Assembly: GCF_000745855.1 (NCBI RefSeq)
Contig: NZ_JQKD01000003.1
Span: forward strand, 265,047-329,046
Length of the DNA: 64,000 bases
From: Xenophilus azovorans DSM 13620
Lineage (GTDB): Bacteria > Pseudomonadota > Gammaproteobacteria > Burkholderiales > Burkholderiaceae_C
Reading direction: 5' to 3'
The notes beneath the pieces were generated by a model. It was not told where the DNA came from. It saw only the letters and a program-made list of their open reading frames with translations, and did no database searches. Below are positions 38,574-48,700 of the stretch, in pieces (the first letter of the stretch is position 1; each line of letters opens with the position of its first letter). Position numbers and translations under genes: made by a program.

Positions 38574-39482
38574 ATGATCGACATCACCCTCGACAACTTC
38601 CAGACCGAACTGGTCGAAGCCTCGATGACCACGCCCGTGCTGCTGGACATCTGGGCCGAATGGTGCGGCCCGTGCAAGCAGCTCGGCCCGGTGCTGGAGA
38701 AGCTGGAGGTCGAGTACGGCGGCCGCTTCATCCTGGCCAAGCTCGACGCCGACAAGGTGCCGCAGATCTCCTCGCAGCTGTCGCAGATGTTCGGCGTGCG
38801 CAGCATTCCGTTCTGCGTGCTGTTCTCCGGCGGCCAGCCGGTGGACGGCTTCGTCGGCGCACTGCCGGCCGCGCAGGTGCGCGAGTTCCTCGACAAGCAT
38901 GTGCCCGGCGCCGACGAGCTGGAGGCCCAGCAGGAGGAAGAAGCCGCCCAGGAGGCCCTGGCCGAGGGCGACACCGACGGCGCGCTGGAGCGCCTGCAGC
39001 ACGCCGTGGCCACCGACCCGGCCAACGACGACGCGCGCTTCGACTACGTCAAGCTGCTGCTGCAGCTGGGCCGCACCGACGACGCCAAGGTGGCCTTCGC
39101 GCCCGTGATCGACCGCCGCGCGCTGGTGCAGCGCTTCGACGCCCTGCAGCGCTGGATGGACGCGATCGACGCCGCGGGCGACGCCCCCGACACGGCCGCC
39201 TTCGACGCGAAGATCGCCGCCAGCAAGCGCGACTTCGAGGCCCGCTTCGGCCGCGCGCAGGCGCTGATGGCCCGGCAGCAGTGGACCGAGGCGATGGACG
39301 AGCTGCTGGAGATCCTCATGCGCGACAAGGCGTGGAACGAGGACCTGGCGCGAAAGACCTACATCGCCGTGCTCGACATCATCGAGCCGCCCAAGCCCAA
39401 GGTGGCCGAGGGCCAGATCCCGCCCGACGACCCGACGGTGGCCAGCTACCGCCGGCGCCTGTCCAGCGTCATCCTGAGCTAG
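38574..39482 (+). CDS. Thioredoxin-domain co-chaperone (CnoX/YbbN type)
   Basis: A 302-residue protein: thioredoxin domain (1-110) with an intact WCGPC (Cys31, Cys34), then a TPR-like helical domain (about 118-300). The arrangement matches CnoX/YbbN, which protects proteins from oxidation and passes them to chaperones. E. coli CnoX lacks one active-site Cys; here both remain, so redox activity is expected. It diverges from purE across 38 bases. Confidence 0.9.
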   Translation: MIDITLDNFQTELVEASMTTPVLLDIWAEWCGPCKQLGPVLEKLEVEYGGRFILAKLDADKVPQISSQLSQMFGVRSIPFCVLFSGGQPVDGFVGALPAAQVREFLDKHVPGADELEAQQEEEAAQEALAEGDTDGALERLQHAVATDPANDDARFDYVKLLLQLGRTDDAKVAFAPVIDRRALVQRFDALQRWMDAIDAAGDAPDTAAFDAKIAASKRDFEARFGRAQALMARQQWTEAMDELLEILMRDKAWNEDLARKTYIAVLDIIEPPKPKVAEGQIPPDDPTVASYRRRLSSVILS

Positions 39483-39606
39483 AACCACCCCCAGTCTCCG
39501 CGGACTTCGTTCCGCTCCGCCAACCCCCTGCAAGGGGGCACACCCGACGGCCGGGCCGAGCCCGTTCCGTGGGTGTTCCCGCATGGCCTGCTCCGCGGCC
39601 TTCGGT
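39483..39606 (+). repeat. Intergenic palindromic repeat, copy 3 (after the CnoX-type gene)
   Basis: Starts right after the TAG of the CnoX-type gene, in the same direction, and ends in GCATGGCCTGCTCCGCGGCC then TTCGG. Apart from small differences it equals copy 2 (17076-17198 on the other strand). A CCCCCTG / CAAGGGGG hairpin lies in the middle. Confidence 0.83.
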
Positions 39607-39681
39607 CCCGTCGCGCATGCCCGGCGGTACGATCGCGCCGTTTCGTTTCCATACAACCTGCTGCACCGGAAGAGGAATCCC

Positions 39682-40137
39682 ATGCACCCAGCCGCCGTCC
39701 GCCGCCGTGCCCTGAAAGCCGCCGCCGCCCTGCCCCTGGCCGTCAGCCTCGGCGCCTGCGGCAGCGGGATCGCGCTGGACGAGCCGATCGAGGGTCCGGC
39801 CTGGCGGCTGGTGCAGATGGACGGGCAGCCGGTGGCGCCCGGCAGCGATCCGGCGCGCAACCCGCAGCTGCAGTTCGACCGCAGCACCGGCCGCGTGAGC
39901 GGCAGCGGCGGCTGCAACCGCGTGTTCGGCACCTACACGCGCACCGGCAGCCAGTTGCGCCTCTCGCAGATGGGCTCGACCAAGATGGCCTGCATGGACG
40001 GCGGGCGCAACCAGCTCGAGAGCCGCTTCCTGCAGGTGCTGCAGGCCGCCGCCAGCTACCGGCTGCCCGCCCCGGGCCGCATGGTGCTGCTGGACGCGGC
40101 CGGCCAGACGCTGGCCGCGTTCGAGGCGGCGCGCTGA
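39682..40137 (+). CDS. META-domain lipoprotein (HslJ-like)
   Basis: A 151-residue lipoprotein. The signal AALPLAVSLGAC places the lipidated Cys at 26. The META domain (about 35-150) shows GPAWRLVQMDGQPV, GCNRVFGTYTRTG and the conserved MGSTKMACMDGGRNQLE segment, including its Cys. Such proteins are linked to stress tolerance, with no known reaction. GGAAGAGGAATCCC precedes the ATG. It is 72 bases before the patatin gene and may be co-expressed. Confidence 0.86.
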   Translation: MHPAAVRRRALKAAAALPLAVSLGACGSGIALDEPIEGPAWRLVQMDGQPVAPGSDPARNPQLQFDRSTGRVSGSGGCNRVFGTYTRTGSQLRLSQMGSTKMACMDGGRNQLESRFLQVLQAAASYRLPAPGRMVLLDAAGQTLAAFEAAR

Positions 40138-40209
40138 GCGCACCGCCGCGGCGCCGTGCGCCGCCCTCCACCGATCAAGGGATGACCGGGGCCAGCGCAG
40201 CCCCGCACG

Positions 40210-42213
40210 ATGCCGCTTCCGATGAGCACGCTTCCCGACGGTTCCGTCCCGCCCCACGCCCCGGCCGCCGCGCCGGACGATGACGCGCCCCTGCCCGCCT
40301 TCGAGGACCGCGCGCCGCCCGACCGCTTCTGCGACCTCGTCCTCACCGGCGGCGTGACCAGTTCCATCGCCTACCCGGCGCTGCTGCTGACGCTGGCGAG
40401 CAGCTTCCGCTTCCACAGCATCGGCGGGTCGTCCTCCGGCGCGGGCGCGGCGGCGCTGGCCGCCGCCGCCGAGTACCGCCGGCGGCACGGCTCGTCCGAG
40501 GGCTTCCGCATCCTGCTGGAGCGCACGGCCGAGGTGCGCCGGACGGTGGACGGCCGCACCACCCGGCTGCGCACGCTGTTCCAGCCCTGGGCGCATTCGC
40601 GGCGGCTGTTCGAGGCGCTGGTGCCGGTGCTGACGCAGCCGGAACTCAGCGTGAAGAGCCTGGCGGCGGCGCTGGCGCGCGCCTATCTCCTGGGCCAGCG
40701 CCTGGCCGCCGCCTGCCTGGGTGCGGGGGCGCTGCTGGCCGCGGCGGGCCTGGTGCTGACCCTGGCCGCGCCCGCCGGCTGGCCCCGGATGGCGCCGCTG
40801 GCGCTGATCGCCGGCGCCGCGCTGGGCGTGGCCGGCGCCTGCGTGGCGGGCCTCGCGCTGGCGCGCGACCTGCGCCGGCTGATCGACGACGACTTCGGCC
40901 TGTGCAGCGGCTCGCAGCGGCTCGCGCCCGACAGCCCTGCGCCGCTCACCGAGTGGCTGCACGGCCTGATCCAGGAGATCGCCGGGCGCACGGCGGACGG
41001 CCCGCCGCTCACCTTCGCCGATCTGCGCGACGCACCCGCCTCGCCGCGCGCCATGGGCCAGGGCGGGCAGGAGATGGACGGCGTCTCGATCCGCCTGCAG
41101 GTGTACGCCGCCAACGTCACCCTCGGCCGCCCGCTGGTGCTGCCGCTGCGCGCGTCGGACGAGCCACTCTTCTTCCGCCCGCGCGAGATGCACCGCCTCT
41201 TCCCGGCCGCGGTGGTGCGGGCCATGATGCGGCAGCGCCGCGACGGCGCGCCGCCCGGCCGGCCCGACGACGAGGACGCGCTCTGGCGCCTGCCCGACAA
41301 GGAACTGCCAATCGTCGTGGCCGCGCGCATGAGCGTGAGTGCGCCACTGCTCTTCTCGCCCGTGCCGGTGTGGATGGACGACGCCGACAGCGGCCCGCCG
41401 GTGCCGCGCCGCTGCCTGCTGTCCGACGGCGGGCTGTGCTCGAACTTCCCCATCCACCTGTTCGACTGCGCCGTCCCGGCCTGGCCGACCTTCGGCGTGT
41501 CGCTGCACGACGCGCCGCGCGTGCCCGGCGCGCCCGTGGTGGCGCCGCAGCGCATGACGCCCGAGGAGATCCGCGCCGCGGTGGACCTGCCCGAGCACCC
41601 CGACGCCATGCCGCGCCAGCCGTGGCAGCGCTTCGGCGACGAACCCTCACCCTGGCAGCGCGCCTTCGGCTTCCTGGGCGCGCTGCTGTGGACCGCCAAG
41701 GACTGGAACGACGCCCTGCTCGCCCGCATGCCCGGCGTGCGCGACCGCATCGTGCGCGTGGCGCTGCCGCCGGGCATCGGCGGCCTGAACATCTGCATGA
41801 CGCCGGACCAGATCCAGAGCCTGTCGGACCTCGGCCGCGAGGCCGGCCGGCGGCTGCTGGAACGCTTCGCCCGCCCGGCCCTGCCCGACGGCACCGCCGC
41901 CGGCTGGGCCGAGCACCGCTGGGTGCGCCTGCACCTGCTGCGCGAGGGCCTGGCCGAACTGCTGGCCGGCGCCTCGGCCGCCGCCGCGCCGGGCGCCTAC
42001 GGCCCGTCGCTGGCGCAGCAGGTGCGGGATGCGCAGGCCCGCACGCCCCTGCGCGGCGACGACGCCCAGCGCCTGCTGGCCGCCCAGGCCGCCGCGCTCG
42101 AAGGCACGCTGGCCGCGCTGCGCGCCGCCGAGGCGGCCCTGGGCGCGCCGCAGGCCGCCCCGCCCTACCAGCCGCGCCCGCAGCCGATGCTGCGCCTGCG
42201 GCCGCCGCTGTAG
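40210..42213 (+). CDS. Patatin-like phospholipase with internal membrane hairpin
   Basis: A 667-residue patatin-fold lipase. The oxyanion loop is VLTGGVTSSIAYP near residue 45, the elbow GGSSSG has Ser75, and Asp406 lies in LLSDGGLCSNFPIHLF. Between them, residues 164-184 and 192-215 are two hydrophobic helices, so the enzyme is probably membrane-anchored. The C-terminal 200 residues are Ala-rich and helical. It should release fatty acids from phospholipids. The next gene, a DyP-P450 fusion, starts 21 bases later with a CGAGGACG ribosome site, arguing for a joint pathway. Confidence 0.85.
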   Translation: MPLPMSTLPDGSVPPHAPAAAPDDDAPLPAFEDRAPPDRFCDLVLTGGVTSSIAYPALLLTLASSFRFHSIGGSSSGAGAAALAAAAEYRRRHGSSEGFRILLERTAEVRRTVDGRTTRLRTLFQPWAHSRRLFEALVPVLTQPELSVKSLAAALARAYLLGQRLAAACLGAGALLAAAGLVLTLAAPAGWPRMAPLALIAGAALGVAGACVAGLALARDLRRLIDDDFGLCSGSQRLAPDSPAPLTEWLHGLIQEIAGRTADGPPLTFADLRDAPASPRAMGQGGQEMDGVSIRLQVYAANVTLGRPLVLPLRASDEPLFFRPREMHRLFPAAVVRAMMRQRRDGAPPGRPDDEDALWRLPDKELPIVVAARMSVSAPLLFSPVPVWMDDADSGPPVPRRCLLSDGGLCSNFPIHLFDCAVPAWPTFGVSLHDAPRVPGAPVVAPQRMTPEEIRAAVDLPEHPDAMPRQPWQRFGDEPSPWQRAFGFLGALLWTAKDWNDALLARMPGVRDRIVRVALPPGIGGLNICMTPDQIQSLSDLGREAGRRLLERFARPALPDGTAAGWAEHRWVRLHLLREGLAELLAGASAAAAPGAYGPSLAQQVRDAQARTPLRGDDAQRLLAAQAAALEGTLAALRAAEAALGAPQAAPPYQPRPQPMLRLRPPL

Positions 42214-42234
42214 CCCCCACACGAGGACGCCCCC

Positions 42235-45200
42235 ATGCCCGCCGATCCCACCTCCAAGTCGCGCACCCTGCGCGGCATCAGCGACCTGACGCTGCTCGCG
42301 CCGATCCGGCGCGGCCTGGTCCCCGCGCCCGACGCGCGCAGCTACGAGAGCCGGCTGCGCCTGCTGCTGCGCACCGTCAACGCACTGCGCTACTCGTCGC
42401 TGGAAGCCGAGCCCACGCCGCTGATCCCGGACGTGGTGGACAGCATCCGCGCGCTGCACGCCTTCCGCCTGGCCATCGTCCCGGCGCAGCCGGTGAACCA
42501 GCTCCTGCTCTCGGTCGACTTCGACGGCGGCTGGGAGCCCTACATGCGCCGCATCTGGCGCGACCTCGGGCCGCTGCTGGACGTGATCTTCTGCAACTGC
42601 GAGGGCTACCTGCTCTCGCACGAGCATCCCTTCGAGGCCTACGCCGGCTGGGTGCGCTCGGCGCAGGTGAACACCGAGTTCCTCTACACCGCCAGCCCGG
42701 TCACGGTGAACGACCTGCACTGGCTGCGCGCCACGCAGCGCCCGACCCGCGCCGCGCCGCCGGGCACCGACGAGGAGCTGCTGCGCCAGGCCCTGCCCGG
42801 CCTGGCCGCCCTGTACCGCCTCACCGACGTCTACCCGCCCGGCAGCCCCGACGGCGACGTGCTGCTGCGCGCCGCGCACCACCTGCTCCAGCCGCTGCGC
42901 GGGCTGCCGCCGGCCCGCCGCCAGGGCCGCACCCCCACCGAGCAGGCGGCGCTGGCGTGGTTCGACCTGCCCGCGGCGCCGCGCCCCGCGCGCGACGTGC
43001 CGGCCGCGTGGAACCCGGCCAACACGCAGGGCGGCATCGTCGAGTCCTTCCCCGACGCCACGCACGGCGCCGTGCTGCTGCTCGGCCTGCGCGATGCCGG
43101 CGCGGCGGCGGCGCTGATCGACGCGCTCGGCCCCGAGCGGCTGCGCGCCGACGCCGCGCCGGCGCCGGACGAGCCCTTCGCCAGCCTGGCCTTCACGCCG
43201 CGGGGCCTGCGCCGCGCCGGCCTGCCGGAGGGGCTGCTGGCCGCCTTTCCGCCGGAATTCCTCGAGGGCATGGCGGGCCGCGCGGCGGTGCTCGGCGACA
43301 TGGCCTGCAACCACCCGCTGCACTGGACGCCGCCCGAGCGCAACTGGCCCGCGCCGGCGCCCGGCGAAGCACCGCAGCGCATCGAGCTGGGCAGCGTGCA
43401 CGCGGTGCTGCAACTGGTCGCGCGCGGCCCGGTCGAGGGGCCGTGGGAAGCGCAGCCCGGCCATCCGCTGCGCCGCCGCATCGAGGCGCTGGACGCGGCG
43501 CTGGCCCCGCACGGCGTGCGCATCCTGTCGGTCGAGCCGATGCAGCGCCACCTCGACGCGCAGGGCCACCAGCGCGACCACTTCGGCTTCGCCGACGGCC
43601 TGAGCAACCCGGCGCCGCCGCAGGGCGGCGCCCGCCCCCAGCCCTGGGACCGCTGGGCGCTGGGCGACTACCTGCTGGGCTACACCAACTCGCAGCAGGA
43701 GGACACGCCGAGCGGCTGGCTGTGGACCGACAGCAGCTTCCTCGTGGTGCGCAAGCTGCGGCAGGACACGGCGACGCTCGAGGCCCTGCTCGCCCCCCTG
43801 CCGCCCGCCCAGCGCGAGGAGGCGATGGCCCACATGGTCGGCCGCTGGCCCGACGGCCGCAGCCTGATGGACCCGGACGGCCGCCTGGGCAACGACTTCG
43901 ACTACCGCGCCGACCCCGACGGCCGCCGCTGCCCCTTCGCCGCGCACGCCCGCCGCGCCAACCCGCGCGACCTGCCCGGCGAGCGCGCCGACCAGCGCGT
44001 GCTGCCGCGCATCCTGCGGCGCGGCATGGCCTACGGGCCGCCGGCGCAGCAGGGGCCGCAGGCCGACCGGGGCGTGATGTTCATGGCCTACAACGCCTCC
44101 ATCGCCGAGCAGTTCGAGCTGATCCAGTCCTGGCTGTCCGGCGGCAACAGCGGCGGCGTCCAGGCCTACTCGGGCCAGCGCGACCCGCTGTTCGGCGTGC
44201 CGCGCGAGGGCGATCCCGCCGTGTTCCGCTACGAGGGCGCGCACGGCCCGGTCGAGGTGCCGCTCGGGCCGAAGCCGGCCGTCACGCTGCAGTGGGGGCT
44301 GTACCTCTTCGCACCCTCCATCGAGGCGCTGCGCGAGCTGCGTCGGCTGGCGCGCGAGCAGGCCCGGCGCGAGGCGCGCGGCGCCGACGCCGAGGCGGCC
44401 GAGCGCCAGCGCGCCACCGAGGCGAAGAAGGGCGCCGTGCTCATCGCGCGGCTGCAGGCGGCCGAAGCGGCCCTGGGCGTGGCCGCCGCGGCGGAGCAGT
44501 GGAAGATCGCGCTGGAAGACCTCAGCGCGCGCCAGTCCGGCGCCAGCCAGTGGCTCTGGACGGCGGTGCGCGAACTGCACGGCGGCGTGCTGCGCACCCC
44601 CTTCGGCGTGCTGGTGGGCCGCCGCGAGCAGGTGATGGAGGTGTTCGACAACCGCCTGGGCCGCTACACCGTGAGCGGCTACTGCCCGCGCATGCGCGCC
44701 TCCTTCGGCGAGATCTACCTCGGCCTGGACGACGGCCCCGACTACCGCGCAGCGTCGCGGGCGGCCAACGCGGCGATCCTGGCCGTGACCCGCGGGGCGG
44801 CCTTCGCGCAGGCGCTGGCCGATGCGCAGGTGGTGCTCGCCGGCCTGCGCGCCGGCGCGGGCGGCCAGGCCGGCGTCGACGTGAAGGACATCGTCAACGG
44901 CGTGCTCGCGCGCCTGGCGACGCACTTCTTCGGCTTTCCCGATCCGGGCGGCGGCGTCGCCGTCGGCGACGTGGGGCTGGACGCGGCCCGGCCCACCTGC
45001 CCGGGCCACTTCCTCGCGCCCTCGCGCTACATGTTCCAGCCCAACCCCGGCCCGGAGGCGGCGCGCACCGGCGAGGCGCACGGCCGCGTGCTGCGCGAGC
45101 ACGTGCTGCAGCGCCTGCGCGCGGGCCTGCGCACCGCCAACCGCAGCGCGGTCGGGCAGGCGCTGGCCGGCATCGAGGACGACGCGCAGTACGCCGCCAC

Positions 45201-45693
45201 GCTGATCGGCGTGATGATGGGCTTCCTGCCCACGGTGGACGGCAGCCTGCGCAGCGCGCTGTACGAGTGGGTGGACGACCGCTCGCTGTGGGAGCTGCAG
45301 CTGGCCTGGCGGGCGGCGCGGGAGGCCGGCCGCACGCCCTTCGAGGCCGCCGCCGAGGCGATCGAGCCGGCGCTGCGCCGCACGATGCAGCTGCGGCCGG
45401 TGCCCGAGCTGGTGTGGCGCACCGCGGCCGCCGCCCACCGCCTGGGCGGCGTGGACATCGCGCCGGGCGAACGCATCGTGGTGGGCATCGTCTCGGCCAT
45501 GCAGCAGAGCCGCCTGGAGGGCGAGCCCGATATCGGGCCCGTCTTCGGCGGCGACCGCCGCGCCGCGCCGCACCCCACCCACGCCTGCCCCGGCCAGGAG
45601 ATGGCGATGGGCGTGATGCTGGGCCTGCTGGCCGCGCTGCTGGACACGCCGCTGCGGCCGACGCTGGCGGCCACGGTGCTGCACCTGGGCTGA
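42235..45693 (+). CDS. DyP-type peroxidase fused to cytochrome P450-like domain
   Basis: A 1152-residue multidomain protein. Residues 1-250 are an uncharacterised region (possibly ferredoxin-like, FDGGWEPYMRRIWRDLG). About 255-690 is a DyP peroxidase: FGFADGLSNP with Asp454, CPFAAHARRANPR with proximal His571, and RRGMAYG with distal Arg595/596. After a helical linker (about 700-770) comes a P450-like part: an I-helix-like segment (LIGVMMGFLPTVDG) and the heme loop THACPGQE with Cys1118. The canonical ExxR appears as RTMQ. With the patatin, an oxylipin-type pathway is conceivable. Confidence 0.85.
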   Translation: MPADPTSKSRTLRGISDLTLLAPIRRGLVPAPDARSYESRLRLLLRTVNALRYSSLEAEPTPLIPDVVDSIRALHAFRLAIVPAQPVNQLLLSVDFDGGWEPYMRRIWRDLGPLLDVIFCNCEGYLLSHEHPFEAYAGWVRSAQVNTEFLYTASPVTVNDLHWLRATQRPTRAAPPGTDEELLRQALPGLAALYRLTDVYPPGSPDGDVLLRAAHHLLQPLRGLPPARRQGRTPTEQAALAWFDLPAAPRPARDVPAAWNPANTQGGIVESFPDATHGAVLLLGLRDAGAAAALIDALGPERLRADAAPAPDEPFASLAFTPRGLRRAGLPEGLLAAFPPEFLEGMAGRAAVLGDMACNHPLHWTPPERNWPAPAPGEAPQRIELGSVHAVLQLVARGPVEGPWEAQPGHPLRRRIEALDAALAPHGVRILSVEPMQRHLDAQGHQRDHFGFADGLSNPAPPQGGARPQPWDRWALGDYLLGYTNSQQEDTPSGWLWTDSSFLVVRKLRQDTATLEALLAPLPPAQREEAMAHMVGRWPDGRSLMDPDGRLGNDFDYRADPDGRRCPFAAHARRANPRDLPGERADQRVLPRILRRGMAYGPPAQQGPQADRGVMFMAYNASIAEQFELIQSWLSGGNSGGVQAYSGQRDPLFGVPREGDPAVFRYEGAHGPVEVPLGPKPAVTLQWGLYLFAPSIEALRELRRLAREQARREARGADAEAAERQRATEAKKGAVLIARLQAAEAALGVAAAAEQWKIALEDLSARQSGASQWLWTAVRELHGGVLRTPFGVLVGRREQVMEVFDNRLGRYTVSGYCPRMRASFGEIYLGLDDGPDYRAASRAANAAILAVTRGAAFAQALADAQVVLAGLRAGAGGQAGVDVKDIVNGVLARLATHFFGFPDPGGGVAVGDVGLDAARPTCPGHFLAPSRYMFQPNPGPEAARTGEAHGRVLREHVLQRLRAGLRTANRSAVGQALAGIEDDAQYAATLIGVMMGFLPTVDGSLRSALYEWVDDRSLWELQLAWRAAREAGRTPFEAAAEAIEPALRRTMQLRPVPELVWRTAAAAHRLGGVDIAPGERIVVGIVSAMQQSRLEGEPDIGPVFGGDRRAAPHPTHACPGQEMAMGVMLGLLAALLDTPLRPTLAATVLHLG

Positions 45694-45700
45694 CGCAGGG

Positions 45701-48700
45701 TCAGAGGCCGGCGCGCAGTGCGGCGGCCTGCGCCAGGTGCCAGTCCATGCCCAGGCGCTGGAAACCCTCCGCTGCCGCATCGAGCTGTCGCGCCGCCTCG
45801 GCGCCGTCGCCGCGCGCGACGGCCAGCCGGGCACGGCACAGCGCATTGCAGGCCGCCTCGTGCGGCGACCGGCGAAGCGCCGCGGCGCGGTCGGCCAGGT
45901 GCAGCGCGCGCGCCAGCCGCGCATCGTCGCCCGCGTCGGCCGCCAGGCGCGCCAGGGCGCGGCCGGCCATCGCCGCGCCCAGCCAGTCGCGCCGGCGCGC
46001 CCGCGCCAGCGTCCGGGCGGCGGCGGCGCGGGCCCCGTCCGGACGGCCGAGCGCCGCCATCGCATCGCTCACCCAGCCGTGGTTGAGCGAGGAGAACAGG
46101 GCCTTGTCGCGCAGGGCCAGCCAGGCGGCCGAGTCCTGCAGCGCGGCCAGCGTGCCGGGCTGCGGGCCGAGCATCCACTGCGCATAAGCGCCCAGGCCCT
46201 GGCTCATGGCGAAGATGTACAGGCTCTTGACCCGCTCGCCCACGCGGTGCGCCGCCTGCGCGTCGGCCAGCGCCGCCTGCCAGCGGCCCTGCCAGAGGTT
46301 GACGCCGGCGCGCCAGCACAGCACCGAGCCCTCGACCTCGTGGCCGGGGCCGGGCAGGGCGGCCAGCGCCTCCTCGAAGCAGGCGTGCGCGTCGTCGAAG
46401 CGGCCCAGGTCGCCCAGCGCGCTGGCGCGGCAGGCCAGCGCATAGGCCTCGCCGGGCGAGCGGCGGCCGCCCACGGGCGTGCCGGGGCCGTGCGCCGCGG
46501 CGTCGAACAGGTCGAGCGCGCGCGCGTAGCCGGCGGCGGCGGTCAGCGCCTGCCCGAGCAGCACGCGTGCCTGCACGACCAGCGGCACGTCGCGCAGCGC
46601 CGTGGCGCTCTCCAGCGCCTGCTCGCAGTGGCCGACGGCGCTCTTCGTCTCGCCCAGCGCGTACTGCAGGTAGGCCAGCCAGTACTGGGCGTAGGCGTGG
46701 CCGGCGGCGTCGTCGTGCGCGCGGGCCTGGTCGATGGCGCGGCGCAGCAGCGCCTGCTCGTCGCGCGAGGGGTCGAAGGCCGTCGCCAGGCCCAGCCGCC
46801 GCGCCACCGCGCGCCAGGCCTGGTAGCGCCCGGGCGTGGGCGGCAGGCGGTCGAGCATGTGCAGCGTGGCGCGGTACTGGGTCTTGGCCCGGTCGATGGA
46901 AGAAGCAGCCATCGCCTTGTCGCCGGCCATGCCGGCGTAACGCGCCGCCTCGGCGAAATCGGCCGCGCCGGCATGGTGGTAGGCCAGCGCCTCGCAGTGC
47001 TCGGCCTCGCCCGCCGGCCCGGCGCGCTCGCGCAGCAGCCGGGCGATCTGCGCATGCATGGCGCGGCGCCGCTGCAGGCCGAGGGTGCCGTACACCACGT
47101 CGCGCGTGATGCCGTGCTTGAAGCGCAGGGTGCCTGCCTGCTCGGCGGGGAAGAGCAGGTCCTGCGCAGCCAGGCCGGCCACCACCGGATGGTGCTCGTC
47201 GCAGCCGGTGAGCGCCTGCAGCAGCCAGGCCGGCACCACGTTGCCGACGACCGCCGCCGCGCCCAGCACCTCGCCCTGCTGCGGCGGCAGGCGGGCCACG
47301 CGCGACTCGATCAGCGTCTCCAGCCAGGCCGAGCCGCCGTGCAGGGCGTCCAGCCCGGGGCCAGCCTCGGCCGCGAAGTGGCACAGCTCCTCCAGGAACA
47401 GCGGGTTGCCGCCCGAGTGCTGGCGGATGCGGGCGACGACGAAGGGGTCGGCCTGCGGCAGCAGGCGGCGGATGGTGGCGTCGGCCTCGGCGCCCGACAG
47501 CGGCCCCAGTTCCAGCACCTCGGCGGCGGCGAGCTGCGCGTCGCCCGCCTCCAGCGGCCGGGTGGCCAGCAGCAGCAGCAGCGGCGCATCGGCGCGCGCG
47601 GCCAGCCGGTAGACGACCTGCCGCGTCGCGGTGTCGGCCCACTGCCAGTCGTCGACGAAGAGGGCCTGCGGCGCCTGCCGCGCCAGCGCGGCGAAGTGGC
47701 GGGCCAGCGCGCCGGGCATCTGCTGCGCCTGCGCGGCCGCGTCGGCAGCGGCGGCGGCCGGCACCTGCGCCAGCTCGGGGTGGCGCTGGCGCAGCGCCTC
47801 GGGCAGCGCGGCGACGGCCTGCGCCAGCAGCGCCGGCGCCGGCAGGGCCTCCTGCGCGTCGAAGCGCCTGCGCAGCATCTGCAGGAAGGGCTGCAGCGGC
47901 TGGGCGCTGAGCTCGCTCTCGCAGTAGCCGCGCCACACGCCGAAGCCGGCGGCCTCGGCCTCCTGCAGGAACTCCTCGGCCAGCCGCGTCTTGCCGACGC
48001 CGGCGACGGCCGACACGACCACCAGCCGCGCGCGGCGGCCCTCGCGCACCTGGCCCAGCGCCGCGCGCAGCCAGCGCAGCTCGGCCTGGCGGCCGACGAA
48101 GTCCACCAGGCCGCGCCGCGCCTGCGCCTCGAAGCGGGTGCGCAGCGAGGTGCCGGCCACGATGCGGTGCACGGCCAGGGGCTCGTCGCGGCCCTTGAGC
48201 TCGACGCGGCGCTCGTCGGTGTGGAACAGGTGCCGCGCCGGGCCCAGCGTCTCCTCGCTCACCAGGATCTCGTCGCGCTCGGCGATGTCGCTCAGGTGCT
48301 TGGCGATGCCGGGCGCGGCGCCGAACAGCTCGAAGCGTCCGGCGATGCCCTGGCCGCCCTCGCGCACCAGCACCAGGCCGGCGTGGATGCCGGAGTGGAC
48401 GTCCAGCGAGAAGTCTTCCTCGGGGCCGTAGCGGCCGCGCAGCGCGCGCACCCGCTCGTGCACCTCCAGCGCGGCGCGGGTGGCGCGCAGGCCGTCCTCC
48501 TCGCCCGCGTGGGGATGGCCGAACAGGGCCTGCAGCCCGTCGCCCTGGTACTGGTTGATGGTGCCGCCGTGGCGCTGCACCGCCTCGTCGAAGACGCGGC
48601 GCACGTCGTCCTGCAGGGCGGCGAAGATCTCCGCCTCCAGCCGCGCCGACAGGCGGGTGGAGTCCGACAGGTCGGTGAACAGCACCGTCATGTGGCGACG

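Noticed and set aside
40902..46187. 1761-codon open frame overlapping the patatin and DyP-P450 genes
   Set aside because: Arg/Ala/Gly-rich shadow in another frame at high GC; no domain, and the overlapped frames carry clear catalytic motifs.
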